From assembly GCF_949628215.1 (NCBI RefSeq), contig NC_134277.1, positions 53,764,918 through 53,828,917 on the forward strand: a stretch of 64,000 nt of DNA. Reading direction: 5' to 3'. Below the pieces are notes generated by a model. It was not told the origin of the DNA. It did not search any database and was given only the letters and a program-made list of their open reading frames with translations. This document shows positions 39,701 through 54,700 of the stretch, one piece after another (the first letter of the stretch is position 1; each line of letters starts with the position of its first letter). The position numbers and the translations under genes are program-made. Source of the stretch: Phalacrocorax aristotelis (taxonomy: Eukaryota > Chordata > Aves > Suliformes > Phalacrocoracidae).

Positions 39701-42700
39701 TCCTCTCTCTTCCCCTGCCTCCAGAGGGAAGCTGGATCAGAGATGTCATCCAGAAGGCTGCTGCAACCAGCACTTCTGTGGTCTCTGCTCTCACACCTGC
39801 CCAAGGCAGCAGAAAATCATGGTTTGAAACCTTATGTTAAACGTTGCTCATTGATTAGAGTGATGGGTCAAGGGATGATTGTTCCTTTGATGAGTACAGT
39901 GGCTTTAAGACTTTATTGAAAAGATTGTAGATATAATTAAGGTGATCTTTGAAGAAACCACAGAGTTTAAATGATTCAAAAAGTGAAACGCATCCTCCAG
40001 GAGTGGTTCAAACCCATCCGTTTCCTTACTCCTGAATTATTGATTCATATTCTTTCTCTCTCCAGTAATGAAATATTCATTGGTTCAAAGTAATACACAT
40101 CAATAGAGTTTCACCTCGGTCTGAAAATCTGCCAAGCAGGTGGTAAGTGGGGGTTCAGCAGGGGCTGCCCTCCCTCCTACCCATCTCAGAGCTCTCTAGA
40201 GAAAAGGGAGGGAGAAGGGAAGGCACCTCATCTGTCTCCTCATTTCCCTCTTCTCACCACCATTTTGTCCTTTTCCAATGCATTAGGAGAGTGCTTTGGG
40301 GGTGCATCCTGCAGGTGAGGTGATAGATGGGCCAGTGTCCTGGTGGTCTCCAGGATGCCAGGTGTGGAGCGGTGTGCTGGATGTAAGCAATCTGGGCAGG
40401 CCCAGAAGCACAGTTCCAGAGTCTGGCCATGTCAGGTTTTTAGTTTGCATCCGGCATGTGTCTTTTAACCTGTGAACAGCCCCCACTTCACTGGCTCACA
40501 TGATGGGGAAGCCACAGGGGAATAAGCCTTTGCTTCAGCTGATGCTTGACCTGAAGATGCTCTCCAGGGGTGCTCCTCATGCACCCCAGGCCATGCAGCT
40601 GCCAGCCAGTGCTCAGGCTGAGGGGCATGGTGGGGTTTACTCAGCTGAAGTAAACTCGCACCCCAAATGCACAGTGCGGATATCAGCTCCATCTTTGTCA
40701 TGCTACAGGTCTGTTCCTGCTGCATGGCATCACCCACCAGTATAGCTACAGCCTTAAGTGACTGTCTTTCCCTTGAAAACCTTTGAGTGAGGTTTTTCAG
40801 GTGACTGTGGAGATTTTTAAGCAAGGTTTAAACTTCACAATTTCTTTGTGCTGACAGCCTCATCTCCTCTCTCCCAGCAGTACACTTAAAGAGCTCTTTG
40901 CGCTGTGTTTCTGAATCCCTGTAAAGGACTCAGTATGCACTCCTCTGAGCGTGCGCCCCTGAGCCCAATACACCTGTGCGTGCCAAAGCAGATGCAGCCA
41001 GCTGTGTGTGTGCACCAAATCAGCTGGATTTCTCAACACCCTTTAATTATAGAAACATTCTCCCACAAAACCTCCTCATGCCCTTTGCAGGTTTCAGAAA
41101 TCTCTCTTGTCTTTTTGTTCCTACCAATTACCAGACCAACTTTTCTCGTTCCTTTGCTCTTCTACTGCCTGCTCCAGAGGGTGTTTCTTAACCCATCTTC
41201 TCAAAGGATCACAATCTCTCAGTCTGACCCAGCTGCACACCTTTAGAGGATTTGTCACAGTTACATGTTACTTTACATAACTCCACCAAATAAATAATGT
41301 GCCTCATGCAGGTGATCAGACAGCATGCACGAAAAATGCAGTAAACCTACAAATTATGACATATACAAAATATTATGACATATACAAAATATGTGTAACT
41401 GCTCCCTGCTGTATCCACTCTAATCTGTTGTTTCTGTGCATCATTTTCTGTTATGCATCTATTATACACTCTCTAGTCAGCTAACTGGTTATCTGTGTGC
41501 TAAATATACATGCAAGCTCCATTGATTAGCAGCACCATATTCACTTCTTGCCCTGAATGTCCCACTTGGCCATTTCTTGCTTTGTGTCCTCCCCCCTCCA
41601 GTGCCACAAGTACCTGGTGCTAACTTTCGTTAGTGATTTAGACTATGAATACACGGCTCATTATTCTCTTATCTTACTGCTCATCACAGCCGCAATAATT
41701 AGACTTCATGTTTTTCACGCCTTCACAACATTGCTTTAGCCTGCAAGCCCCCTTTCACGCAAAGTCCCAACGTGCCGGAGCTATAAATCTGATACATAGA
41801 TCATGAATAACTAGCAGAGCTTTAGTCACTGTAGATGAATCGTCCTCACCCACATATCACCTCAGATGCAATTATAGCCACAATCACAGTGTCTTGAAAT
41901 CCTCATTCCTCATGTAATTTGAATTGCTGTGATAGAGGCTAGTGTTTAGAAGTCACCTGATTTCAGCGACGTGATCTCAGCAGATCATGCGTTCCCTTGT
42001 TGCTTTTGGCAAGCCTACACCTCGATGCATGTCACTGGATTACATCATTGGTGTCCTAAGTGGTAAAAGTCAGGTATTGGAAACCAACGTAGCCAATACA
42101 TTGCTCTAAACCTCAGTGTTCTCATTACTGCTGGTATCCTCACTGCTCCTTACTAAGCTGGTGGCTTGCATATTAGATGCTTGTGTTCTTTCACTGATGA
42201 ATGTTCCTGGACCAAATGGCACCAAGCTCGCTCCTGAAAACAGTGCTAATCAACCTTCATTTGTAACTGTGTGCGAGCTTGTCATTGCCACTGCTTTCTT
42301 AAAACTCTTCTTTTCTTTACCAAGAAGTGGTATATATACTGTGGTTCTGTGTCTGCATTGCTAGGCAACTGTGTGGCTCATTTAATTCCTCAGACAAATA
42401 GGGGGAAAAAATCAATTAATAACATATTCTCCTTTGATAGAAAATAAAAATACCAGCAAGTGATAGTTTGTGACTTTTAACATGAGCCAAATGTATATTC
42501 ACAAAATGATGCAGAAAAAACAATTCATTGGTGAAGAGAGGACACAGCATTAGTGTGACTGGGATAGCAGCAGTTTGCTCTTAAGAGGAGATGGAATTTC
42601 TAAGAATGTAATTTAAAAGAAAAAAATCCATGAGACCTCAATAATAAAGAGAAGTAGAGGGAGGCAGAGAGTAAAGATGGATTTGCCTGGGGTGCAGAGG

Positions 42701-45700
42701 GAGGGGAAAAAAATGGGCTGTTGGGGTTTACACAGCTTGGAGCCCCATGAACAGAGCAGGTCTGAAAGCCTTCAGCTCCCTCCTCCCTGCCTGCACCATG
42801 GCCGCAGTCAGTCCCCAAAGGCAGAACTAGTACCTGCCTTTACCAACCTGTCAGTGTCTCAAAATGCGGCATTTTAGAACAGCATTTATCAAAAAGACCA
42901 AGAAAATTACTGAGAAGGAGAAGCAGCCTGTTGGTCCTAGAGAAGGCTGATACATGCTGAATATAACACTACAGCATCTATGTCTGGGAAATACAGCAAG
43001 TACTGAAAAAAACCTGTGGAAATCCTGGCCCATAAAGACCAATTTTACCCAAGACTCCATTGTGCTCAGTAAAATCCCTTTGGATTTTTTATGGGCATGA
43101 CTGAGCTCAGGCATTGCCTTTATGCATTTAGGCACAGGCACCACTCAGTTCAGATGATTGCAGCAGCTTCGGTGGTGGGCGCCGCCTCGTATGACCAACA
43201 AGCACAAAAATGTGCAAAAGAAAACACAGCCCTTGGAGGGACAAATTTCAGTGCAGGCTTACTGTTGTTGTGAGTGACACAAATTTTCATGGAAAAAAAA
43301 ACCTCCACAGAGATAGAAGTCCATTATAGAAAACAAATGGAGGTAATTAGTGATCTGGCATGGGAAAAGAGACAGGTTCCAACTTTCCCAGCTAATCTGT
43401 TCATAGGAATTCATTGACTTGATGGCATTGCCAAAGGGAGGTAACTTGTGCAGGCTTCAGGATATTTATTTCATTAAACTAAGGACATTAAGACAAAAAT
43501 CTGTGCTAGCAACTCTGCAAGAAAATATCTCTATCATTTGATTATTAGTACTGACACCACTCTTCCCTTAAGACACTTACCCTAAAGATGCTGAAAGTCT
43601 TTTCTGTCAGAAGTGGAGAGCAGATTGCTGGAAAGCAGCGGTAGGTTAAAAAGCTCCACATGTCATCTCAGCTGTAGTTTGATAATTTTTTCCCTGATGA
43701 GAACAGTCCTATTAAGTTGGATGTGATGATCCATGACTTTTTGGTGAAGCCGTGCTGCTTACTGAAATTTCATCCCCCTTTTCATGTCATTTAGAGAGTG
43801 ATTCCATTTTAACGAGAGATATTTTGTTCTGCTTTGTTGACAACACCAAGCTGCTCAAGGCACCGTGGCAGCAGCAACATTTTACAAGGCAAGACAGTGA
43901 GTTCCTTGTCAGGGCTGAGCATTTCACATGACTCATTTTTCTGGGACCTCACCATGTGCATTCCTGTTACCTGCCACTCCCCAAAGAGCGCATCCTCTGG
44001 AAGCATCACAAGCAGCAGTTTACTAACGCCTGCCTGCAACAAAGCAATAGACCCTTAAAAACAAAAAATTACATTGCTGCCCTATTACAGAAATAGGGTC
44101 CTGTCTGTGGTTTTTGAAGTGATGAGGCAGCCTTTGCCACTCTGCCGTTGCTCCTCGCTATCACGCTTGATGTGCTATCAGCTAATAAGAGACAGTGCTG
44201 TGAACTTGGCTTGCAAGTTAGTAAAACCTCTACCTGATCTTGTTACAGGGCTGGGGGTCCAAGTGATTTAAATTTGAGTGTACTTAGGGCTCCTGAAGTG
44301 ACAGGCTGGCTTGGGGACTGGCACAGGGGACAAAGAGCAGTAGAAGCTGCCCTGCCTCCTGCAGACACCCCTGCAGCTGATTTCATTATAGTCCTTACTC
44401 CCATTCCTCCCTTAATCTGTGCTTTCTGCTGAAAACCACAAATGTCTTTGCAAGTATTCACTGCACTAGAAATATTTTTGTGACTATTTTAGCTAGAAAA
44501 TGTACCCACACCTCTGCTCCCATTCAGCAGCTGATAGTGAAATAGGTTATTTACCTGCTCTGGGCACCTGGAAGACAAGATACCTGCAAGATACCCAGAA
44601 GATATCTTTTAAAATTATTACATTTTAACTCTTGAAACACTGAGCCCCTAGGAACCTACTGCAGTGCCTCTCCATGCAGCTGTGGTGCATGGAAGGGGCA
44701 TGGAGGGTGCTAAGGGCCCCCCTCACATTTTTACCCCTTGACAGCCCGTTTGTCCTGTTTGTAATCCCTCTAGGTGCCTTTACCTGAGTTTGTGGCTGTT
44801 TGCAGTGCCTTGTACTGCAGAGCACCTGGGCATGATGTTGGAGATTGGGCCAATGTGGGGTGTGGGGGGTGTGGGGACGGACGGGGATGCAGCTGGCACC
44901 CCCAGGGGCTGCTGTGAACCCACCCGCCCTGAATTTAGCTCTTTTAGAAGTGTTGATGGGGAGCAGATGTGGTAATGCTTAGATGGTGCAAGGATCCCAG
45001 CTCTCTGCCAGAAAATCCCTGGCAAAGAGGGGAGAAGTGTGAGCCAAAATTCAGGGCGTGCTAAGCTTTCATGGGGAATCAGCGAGCACACCCACAAGCA
45101 CTTTGCTCTGCTGTGGTGCTTGCGCTGGAGCGTACGTGAAGCAGCGGGTTTGCCACATGTACTAACGATGCGTACTACGCCGCTCTGGCAGCCTGGAGCA
45201 GAACGCAAAATGTAACCGATGAAACAAATCCCACCTGAAAATTTTCAAGAGGAAACCTGTTCAGTTCCCCTGTTAAAGCTATGTGGATTTTTTTTCAGTG
45301 GCAGAATTCATGTTTTTTTTCTCTTTCTTGCTTATAGGTAGTGGCAGAAAATTTTCTTGCACTGGGCGAGCATTTTATTTATTTCTTGCATTTCTTGTTT
45401 TTCTGCTCTGAGGTCCTCCCTCCCCCTGAGATGAGGCAGGCCCTGTTAGGCTAGGAGTTGTAACGGGTGGATGCAGTGAAGCTCCAGCCTCACTCTGGAG
45501 CTCATCCAGGTTAAAAGATGAAGGGCTGAGAAAAGCATGTACTGTACCACATTAACCTCTTAAGAAACAATGCTTACAAGACAGCTGGAGAGCAGGTCCC
45601 AAGGAATTAAAATTCAACATGCCTTGCTACTGTGAAGGGCATTGTTTTGTTTAATTTGCCTTTATTATTAAATCTCTTCCTACTATTCCTTCCCACTCCA

Positions 45701-48700
45701 CCCTCGCTGTGGGGGTAACAGCTGGAGGGGCACAGAGGGCTAGACTGAACTGGCAGTGCTGCAGGGCGAGTACGGCACCTGCCAAAACAAGGCAGGACAA
45801 GTGGAACAGCAGCGAACAAGTGCTCAATCACTATTATTTGACTGTTGGGAAAGTATATTTCAAATGCAACTCATTAATTTAACTCCCCTTCTCTCCTTCA
45901 GGCAGAGCAGGACAGGTAGAAAGGATAAAAGTAGTGGGGGCAAAAATCCTGCATAGGGGAGGCTGGTGTCAGTGTAAATGCAGAACATAAGCTCCTGTGG
46001 ATCAGCTTGTCTCACCCACGCACTGGAAAACAAATACATGCCTCCTCAAAGGACACAGAAATCACACCATTTGTAACTCATTGCCTCTTCATTTGTTTCA
46101 AGTGGTGCCTGTACCTCTCGCATTTTCCAGAAGAAATATACTTTCTGAGATACCAAGTACCAAACAAGTCTATTTTAATTCTGTCCTTACCCAATATCTT
46201 GTACATAGTTTCTTTTGTTATTTCCTCTGAATCCCCCTACTGATCCTTTTTGGTAACTCTTTACCTCAAGTATTTTAAGGACTGCATGTTCATATCTTGG
46301 TCACAACAGCAGCTGCATGATTATTCTTGTCTAAAAAAATGTGGACTACCCTGGGAATATTTTCTGTTGGTGTAATTCAGGCATTCTGGTCCTTATTGTC
46401 ACTGAATACCTGCAGTTCTTACAGTCCTGTCTTTGTAGGCTCAGATATTGTTGATGTAGATATTTTATCCTAAGTAGGAATGGTAAAAATAAAGCCTTCT
46501 TTCCTCCCTCACGGCAAACTGTAAATCAGATTCCCATGATGCTCAAGCAGGGATATTGCATGCTGCAGCTCAATGTCTGTCTAACCATAGGCTTGCAATT
46601 ACTGAACAGTAGAACAATGTTCATTCCCATTTTTGTACTTGCTTTGTCTCCCCTGGTGTTTGCTGATAGCATGAACAAAAGCACAGTGGTAAGATTCATT
46701 GGAGAATTGCCTTGTGAAATCACCATGTGGAAAAGGTAGTGCATGCAAATGTATACTGAGGTGCTTTCCATTCAATATACTGCAATGCCAGAGCAGGATG
46801 AAGTTTGCATAACATGTGGTCCGGATCTCAGTCCTATAACTGGGCTGAACTTGGCCAAAATGGACTTCCAAGCATTGGGTCTTATTAGAACAACTAATTC
46901 TCTGTAGTGCCATATGTGATGTCTTTGACCTGAATTCCGTAAATCCTGCTAGACCCTTTAAGCATTTGGTAACCAGCTAGGCAACGGAGTTAAAGGAAGT
47001 GACTCTCCACAGAAAACCTGTAGAACACCTGAATGTGAGTCATACAGATCAGCAGGTGAGGAAGTACATCACGAAAATGCTGGGTGCTTTGTCCTACAGC
47101 CCTTCAGAAAATGGGGAAAAGAAAAAGTGTTCTATTGTTGGTGGCACAAAGACAATCTAACTCAGCATAATAAATAAATATCACTGCTCTAATATGCAAG
47201 AAGGGAATAGAAAAAATCCCTACCTTCTTAATGTAGCTTTTAGTTTCAGTGTTTTTTAGTGTGTGTAAAGGCTCTTCCCAGCATAATTTCCATTTGATTG
47301 CAATTAGAAATGCTGCAGTATGGATGATGGACTAAAAGGTGTTAATGATGTATGTGTACATCTAATGTCGAAAGTTTAAAGTCATGTCTTTTAGCAGAAG
47401 CTAATGAGATCCTAGTCATTACGGCTGTACTGCTGGCAGCACCGTGCTCGTGCAGTCCTGTCTCTCCACATTTGCCACCAGCATACAAAGAAGCCAGGTA
47501 GAAAACTCCGCACACCAACCCGCATTTATCAACAGAAGTCAAATTCTCATGTAGAGTAACTGTAAAATAAGTGTCCCCTCTGTCAGATGACAATCCTGCT
47601 TATCCTTTCAGCAGGGAATCAAACAGGAATCCATATAATTCAGAGGCAACATGTTTTCCAAGCAATTCAGAAAGAAATCTATTTCCCCCTTAATGCTGAA
47701 ATGTTGGGCCCAAAGGATTATACAGCTTGGCTGCCAAGCACCTTTTATTAAAAACAAAAGCAAATGTAGCACAACTGTCATTAGGATTTGAATGTCTGAA
47801 ACAAGCTGAAGGTAGGAAAACCATAATCAGTCCTTCAGGACCACAGAACAATTCTGTAGCTGTCAAAACAAGAATTAAGCCTTCCTATAAACCTGCATAA
47901 ATTGACACAGCAAAAGCTGACTGCTGCCAATGTAAAAAATACATGGTTTAGTCTGTTGGCTGCCAAGTGTATCTACAAAGCATATTCAGGACTTCCACCG
48001 GGACACAGGAAAGGTTATCAAAATATCAGCCATCCTAATGTCTGCTTTTGTTCTGGGGCCCTAAAGAAAACCCTGGGCTCACCTCTTGCCCTTCACGTTT
48101 CCCAGTGCCGCACTGTGTGCACCGAGTGTGATAAGAATATAAAACCAACTGTTCTTCTTGCACTCTGCCTTGTCCACAAATTGGGTTGCTTTAAAGAAAG
48201 TAATTTATGAAAAGATAAATTAAACAGGACTAATATTTTGCCAGCCAGACTTAGAAATGCTGCTGCTCTGTTTCCCCAAAGCACGTTACTAGTATAAATA
48301 AAGGGTGTGCTTATGCCACCCATGACACCATGTCCGTGAGTTGTGGCACAGCATGGACCTGGTACATCAGATGTATGGCCAAGTCAGACCCCTCTGACAG
48401 CACTGGATATGCACACTCCTTCCCTGGGGTCCCAAAGAGTTCGACCTGAGACAGATATGTGGGCGCACAGATGTGATTTTTGGTTCAAGGGCTAAGCCAG
48501 CCCAGGGCTGTGTCAGGGTTGCAATCCCAGCCCAAAACAGAAGCCACGGCATGCTAAAATCAGAAAGGAAACTACTTTTTTTCAAAATGTCCGGCTTCTT
48601 TTCCTGACCAAGAAGTTCTGGTTGTCTTTGAGATGAATATCCAAAAATTTGGATTCTTCCTGCAGATAATTCAGAGGGATTGATGAGTGTAGAGTGTAAA

Positions 48701-51700
48701 CAACTCTAATTTAAAAGCTAAAATCAATTTAGCTGTGCCTTTTTCACATCCCCTCAGTCAGCATCCTAGCAAAGTTCTGAAATTGGAATGGCTTCCAAAA
48801 TAGTGAATGAATATGAACTTTCATATTTATTTACAAGTCACATCAAAAATGTAACTCTGTGGGAAAAGCTTCACACAGATCAAAGTGTCTTTCTCCACTT
48901 CTGGAGCAGTGAATGGTCAAGCAAGAAGAGATATGAATATTTTTAGCAACCTCTTCGGAGAAATAAGCCACAGACTACATAAATTCAGCAATCCGATGAA
49001 TTTATGACACCACTATCTTTTAAAAAACATTTTCTGCAAAGCATAAAAAAATGCATTCTGGAAACATTGTTTGCTGAAAACAATGCTAACCTGCCAAAGC
49101 ACTTATCTGAAAAATGTGTTTGATATACTAATGAGTGGGTGTTTAAGGATTTGGAAATACAAATGAAAATGCACAACGCTATCTCGCAAGAGTAGCTAGT
49201 CCATTTGTTTGTGACAGTTCAGGCTGATCAAATTAGTCCTGAGCAGGAGCAAAATATTTTGTTTGTGGCATTATCTGCACACAAACAGGTCCAATAAAGG
49301 AACTAAAAAACATTTCCTTTTCCAGGTCCTTTCAAATTTACACTGACATTATAAACCATGTAAGTGAAACACAGAGTTAGTTAAAGGCATACCTTTAAGG
49401 AGTACGGTTTTGGAAGCACTGCTTTGTTTTTCTGATGGATCTTGCTGAATCAATTTTTTCCAGTCTATTTGTATTAGCTGGGTAGAGCGTTCACAGAAAT
49501 GCAATTGTGTATTGTAATTTCACTTTGATCACAGTCATTTTCTTTCTTGTGTTTCCCAAGCAGTCTTCTAGAAAACACAGCAGTAATGGTAAGCAGCAGT
49601 GGATATTGAACTGCTTGCAAACCACTCAGGCAGCTCATAAAAACATTATTAAAAGGCAAATGCCCTTTGTGCTTATAACTTCTAAACTACGCAAGCTGAA
49701 GTGCTTTAATACTTCTAATGCATTGTAATATATTGAGATGTGCTCTGCTGGAGTTAGTGCTGTGGCTTTCCAGCTGACAGCTTTTGCTCTCCTGTCAGTC
49801 ACTGGTTTGATTTGATTCTGACTCTCCCTCCAGTTCAAGAAAACAGGTCTCTGAGCGTGGTTTGCTGGGGAGCTCGATGACAGGCAGGTGGCACGTATGT
49901 TTTTCCTGGATACAAAAGGATCCTTTTTGGAGCATGCTGAAGCATCTCCCTGGTACCTGTGAGTGGCCTTGTCCCAAACCGTGGGGGTTCTGGGGGTGCC
50001 CAGTCCTGCGAAGGCACTCTGGCTCACCTCAAACTTGAGTCTGTCCCAAAAACTGGGGCTCTGGGAGAGCTGTGAAGGCCACAGATGGGAAGAGGGCTTT
50101 CTGTGCCCACATGCTGTTAGTGCTTCACTCAGTAGAATAATAATGGAGCTATTTTAAAGACATTCTTGATGTTCACTGAGGAAGCGGCATATTGCTTTAG
50201 TTTCTGGATGCATTAAACAGCCTTCTTCCCCTCTCCTGAGGTCATCCCTTGCTTAGCAACGTCCATGAGTGTAATGTTCAGACATGTGAGTTTACTTCTT
50301 TACCTAAAGAACTGGGAGTTCATCCGAGGCGTGCTTTTTCTCAAAATCAGGCCCTGTGCAGGTGGCCTGCAGCTTTCTCCAGGTAAAGAGGGGAAACGAT
50401 ACTTGCTGCAGCTTTTAACAGCTGAATGAGTATTGCCAAACCTCATAGCGTGCTGGCGACGCTTCTCATCGTGGCAACTGCCCTGCGTTCAGTGTATTTT
50501 TTTCCTCATTGTAGATTTTATTTGCTGTAAAGTTTGCTGCAATTCTCTTACTCTTTTGTCTATCTTGTCTATCTCTGCTGTAAACTAAGCGGTAACTTTA
50601 TGCTGTCTACAGAGTCCAGGTTTTGTAACCTAAGAAATCTTTTTGTAAATCAGTTATAAAGGTTGAAGAATATATTAGACTAAGACCTTCACACAGACAA
50701 CATGAACCAATCTAGTCAGTATCAAACTGTCAACATATTATTTATTTATCTTTATCCCAAATAACAATTTCTCTCTTGGCATGTGATTTCCCCTAAAAGG
50801 GAAATTATTTTTCCCTTTTTGTGTATTAGTGGAATACACTTTCCCTTTTGTAATTAATAAACTGTACTGCCTTCTCCATCCTCCATTCCCAACTCTAAAT
50901 GTTGATATTTGATAATTTGACTGCTTTGGTCTAGATAGGAGGGTGAGTGTTCCTCCCAGGAAGAGCACTTAAACAGTTTTTTTCAACGGCACAGTTTGTT
51001 TTCACTGTACCCAGAAGAAGGTAGTAGGCAATGAGCTGAAGTCTAAATTTAAGCACATGAGCTGCTCCATGCTACATGCCTTTGAAGATGTATGTGCTTA
51101 CAGTAAGCTAGCTTCAGAGTGCAATATGTGTTTTTAATGTCATCACTGACAGAAAATCCATACCTGAGGTAGCGTACGCTCACATCCCCCCAAACACAGT
51201 GCAAAACACTTTCATGCCGATTTCTGTCAGCCACCTGTTTGCTCCAAGGCCTCAGAAGGTGGCCAACACTGAACCTCTGTCCCACCCACTCTACAATGAG
51301 ATCACTGTCATCTGAGATGCTGCACGCCCACGTAACTCAAAACTTCTGTTTGAACAAGTTTTTGCTGTAGAAGAGACAAAAAGTGCTTTTGAGAAACACC
51401 CGAAGAGTGCAATAGGTGCCATATTTTGAACGAAACCTGATAGTTTGCATGGAAAGCAAACTGGGCGCTTGGAAGGTACTTGATGAAAACCATGTGTGTG
51501 GTGATGGGGCTGCTATTCCAGTTAACTTGCCAAGCTACAAGTGCTAGCACACCCATGCAGGAAGACTTAGAGATAGTCTTCACTTATAGCCAGGTTGTAA
51601 AGGTGCAGCACTCACTACTGATATTTTTTTTGTTTAAGAAGCTTCAGTGTTTGAGAAAGGTAAGATTTTGCAGCATAATATTATGAGAGGACCCTTCAGA

Positions 51701-54700
51701 GAAACTAGGTTGATGCGCAGCTAATGTGTTTGACACTTATTAATATTAGATTAGATACCTTTGCAAAGTAAAGATTTCAGGTGGGTGGGTTTTTTTCACT
51801 GTGTTGTCTTTTGTGCATTAAAATTTCATGAGTTTCTGATTTAGAGCAATGAGATTTGCCACTAATAACTCTAACACAAAGAAATTTATTTGCTGTTTCA
51901 CAGGGAGTTTGAGCATCGACAGAGCTGTAAAAACTCATCAGAGAAGATCATCAGAGATTGGAAATGCATATATTGCACAAGTGAATCGGCGTTATAGCAC
52001 AGTGTTCACAGGTCCCATGCAGCCAGTACTGTGAGGCTTACTCCAAATGGGCTGTGGATCTGACAAGCTCAATATTTAAAATGTGTCAGGCTTGCTGTGT
52101 GCTTCTGTCAGGGAAATCCAGGAACACAAATTTATATTGATGCCATAAATGAAAGATGGAAGAAGTGGCCTGGTATCCTCCTTCTAGAGAGATGAACAAA
52201 ACACTGAACAACCCTTGCTCTTCCAGGGTTATGTACAAAGCTGGCCTCAGAAGCGGTGACGCTGGATTCTTTGCTAGGGCTGACAGAAAAAGCCACTTTT
52301 GCTTTTCAGCCCTTTTAGAGGCAACCTGCTACTGACTTCCACGAGGAAAAGTTCTTGGGCTTGGAGTTCTTGACTAAAGACTTTAAATAAGAGAGAATGT
52401 CCTCTTGATCTTTGAATATTTTGCATAGTTCGTTAAAACAAAGAAGACTGAGCAACAAATGACATTTCTTTTATTTCAGTTGACTTGTCAGATATCACCG
52501 GAGAGATAATTTCCTAAGGAGCAGTATGAAATTGCCATATTTAATATACCTTATATTGTTTTTCTGGACTTAGTAGTAACAGCAATAGCTCCAGCAATCC
52601 CATAACACATTAGAAAACCAGTGTTTATAAAGTCCCTATCTCTGTAGCATGGAAAAGCTGTTTTCTAAGAAGGCTCTCCTTCTTAGACATCCTTCCCATA
52701 TGTGTCATCTGTTCCTGGTTTTCTCCCTTCCTATGTGATCTGGAAAGTGAAAATGGATAGAAATCAGTTCTTCCATTCAAGACTAGAAAGTGTCCATCCA
52801 TAGAACAATACCATCTTAAAATGTAAAGGTGCGGTACTCATCTCCATGGTTAAGGTTAAATTAAAAACCCAGTAGACAAAAAGCTGTCCTGGCACATCCA
52901 GGGAATGGGATCTGATTTTTGCTGTTAACATTATTTCTTCAGTTCATAAATGACTTTGTAAAAATATTTACACACAGATAAAATACTGATTACTGATTTA
53001 TTGTTTTTTTTTTTTTTTTTAAGGAAATAGCTAAACTTCATCTCTTTTCGTCATGTTTCTTCAGGTTCTTACAGCTTGAAAGCAAGCTGTTTGCTTGTGC
53101 TGAAAACCCCTATTCCCCACTTCTAGTCTGCAGGCTTCTGTCATGTTCAGGTAGTATTTTGTCTATCATTCTCTTGCTATTTTACAATGAAAGTACAAAC
53201 ATCTTGCAGGAAAAATTGCTTCTGTCCATTATCAGTAATCTCTCAGTCTAAGAAATTGGCGTGATCAACTAACCACTTCTGCTCTTCAGTGCTGTTATCC
53301 CTGTTCCTTAAGAAGTAGCAGTCTCACTTGGGAGTAAAATGTTTGGGGGTTTGTCCAGATGTAATTTCCATTCTATTTTGACTACTCTTGTTAAGTAGGT
53401 CTTCACCCTTCTCTCTTTCTTGCTACTTGCTGCCTAACTTAATAGGAGTGGAGAAATATATGACTTACCTGCAAGTCCGTTTTAGATTTCAAAGTCTGGG
53501 CTATGGCGTTTAGCCACCTCAGTTTAACACTGACAAAGCTCTGGTTTTTTTTTTTTATATTGTGTGTGTGTGTGTATTAAATGCATGCAGAAGCAGAATG
53601 AGCTGCTAAAATGCATCCATATCCACATTGCAGCCTTCACTAATTTCAGGTTGTTCTTTCCACTAACGCAGTGGGGCACGGCAGTTACCTGCACTGCAAA
53701 GGTTCTCCTTTAAGGTTAACTGTGCAGCTGCAATGTTACTGCATGGCTTTGGAATAACATTTGTCATTTAAGCTACACTTTTTTCCCACACCCCACTTGA
53801 ATAAGTTGTCTTTTGGGCAGAGCCCAGAAAAGTTTGGACAAATTCCAGATGAAAGTTTAGAAACAGAGCTGAGCACAAAAGAAATAATAATGAGTTTTCC
53901 ATCAGGTAACGGGTTGTTATGACTTGCTGCATTTAAAAATAAATAAATAAATAAATAAGTACCGAGAAATACCTTTCTCTGTAAAACTTTGTATTTGCTG
54001 GTAGGTTTTGAGTCAGAGCCTTCTGAGGTCTGTTTGAAATGGTGGAAGATTAGGTTCTTAGCTGTCAAAGACAAATAGTAATCCTGACATATTTGGTGAT
54101 GTACAAACACTGGAGGGATTTATATAGTCAGCTTTAGGGTTCTAAATTAGGAACTGAATCCTTCTGTACACGCCAGTGAAACTTAAAGGGAGCTCAGAGT
54201 GTTTTCCTCTATTGGCTCTAAGTGGAGCACAGGAGGAGTGACTTCGTATCTTACATACCTACAGTGAGGTGCCTAAAATAGACGGCATGAATAATCCCTA
54301 AAATGAATACCAGTATGCAAGAATGCAGTCATGAAACTTAATCCAATTATCTCTGTGACAGTTAAGTCCCATTCTGCTTCCCAGGACTGATATTAAGCTG
54401 TATGCTTTCTTTAGACCTACATGGTGAGAAGCTAACAGAGCATTTTCCCTCCACCCTCCCTGCTAATAATGATGCTGTACAAAGCAAAAGGTGTAATGCC
54501 CCAAATAATAGTAACGTCGTCAGGTGAAGAAGGTGACAGATTAAAATCCCTTTGGATCAGACCTGCAAATGTAGGTTGTCACCAAAGTGCTCAACTGCCT
54601 ACCCATAAGAGAAAGACGATGTCTGAAGATATTTGCCTAATTCACATTCCACTAGGCTAACCAGAAAAGTTACTAAGATTAGAATACTGTTCTTTTTGCT

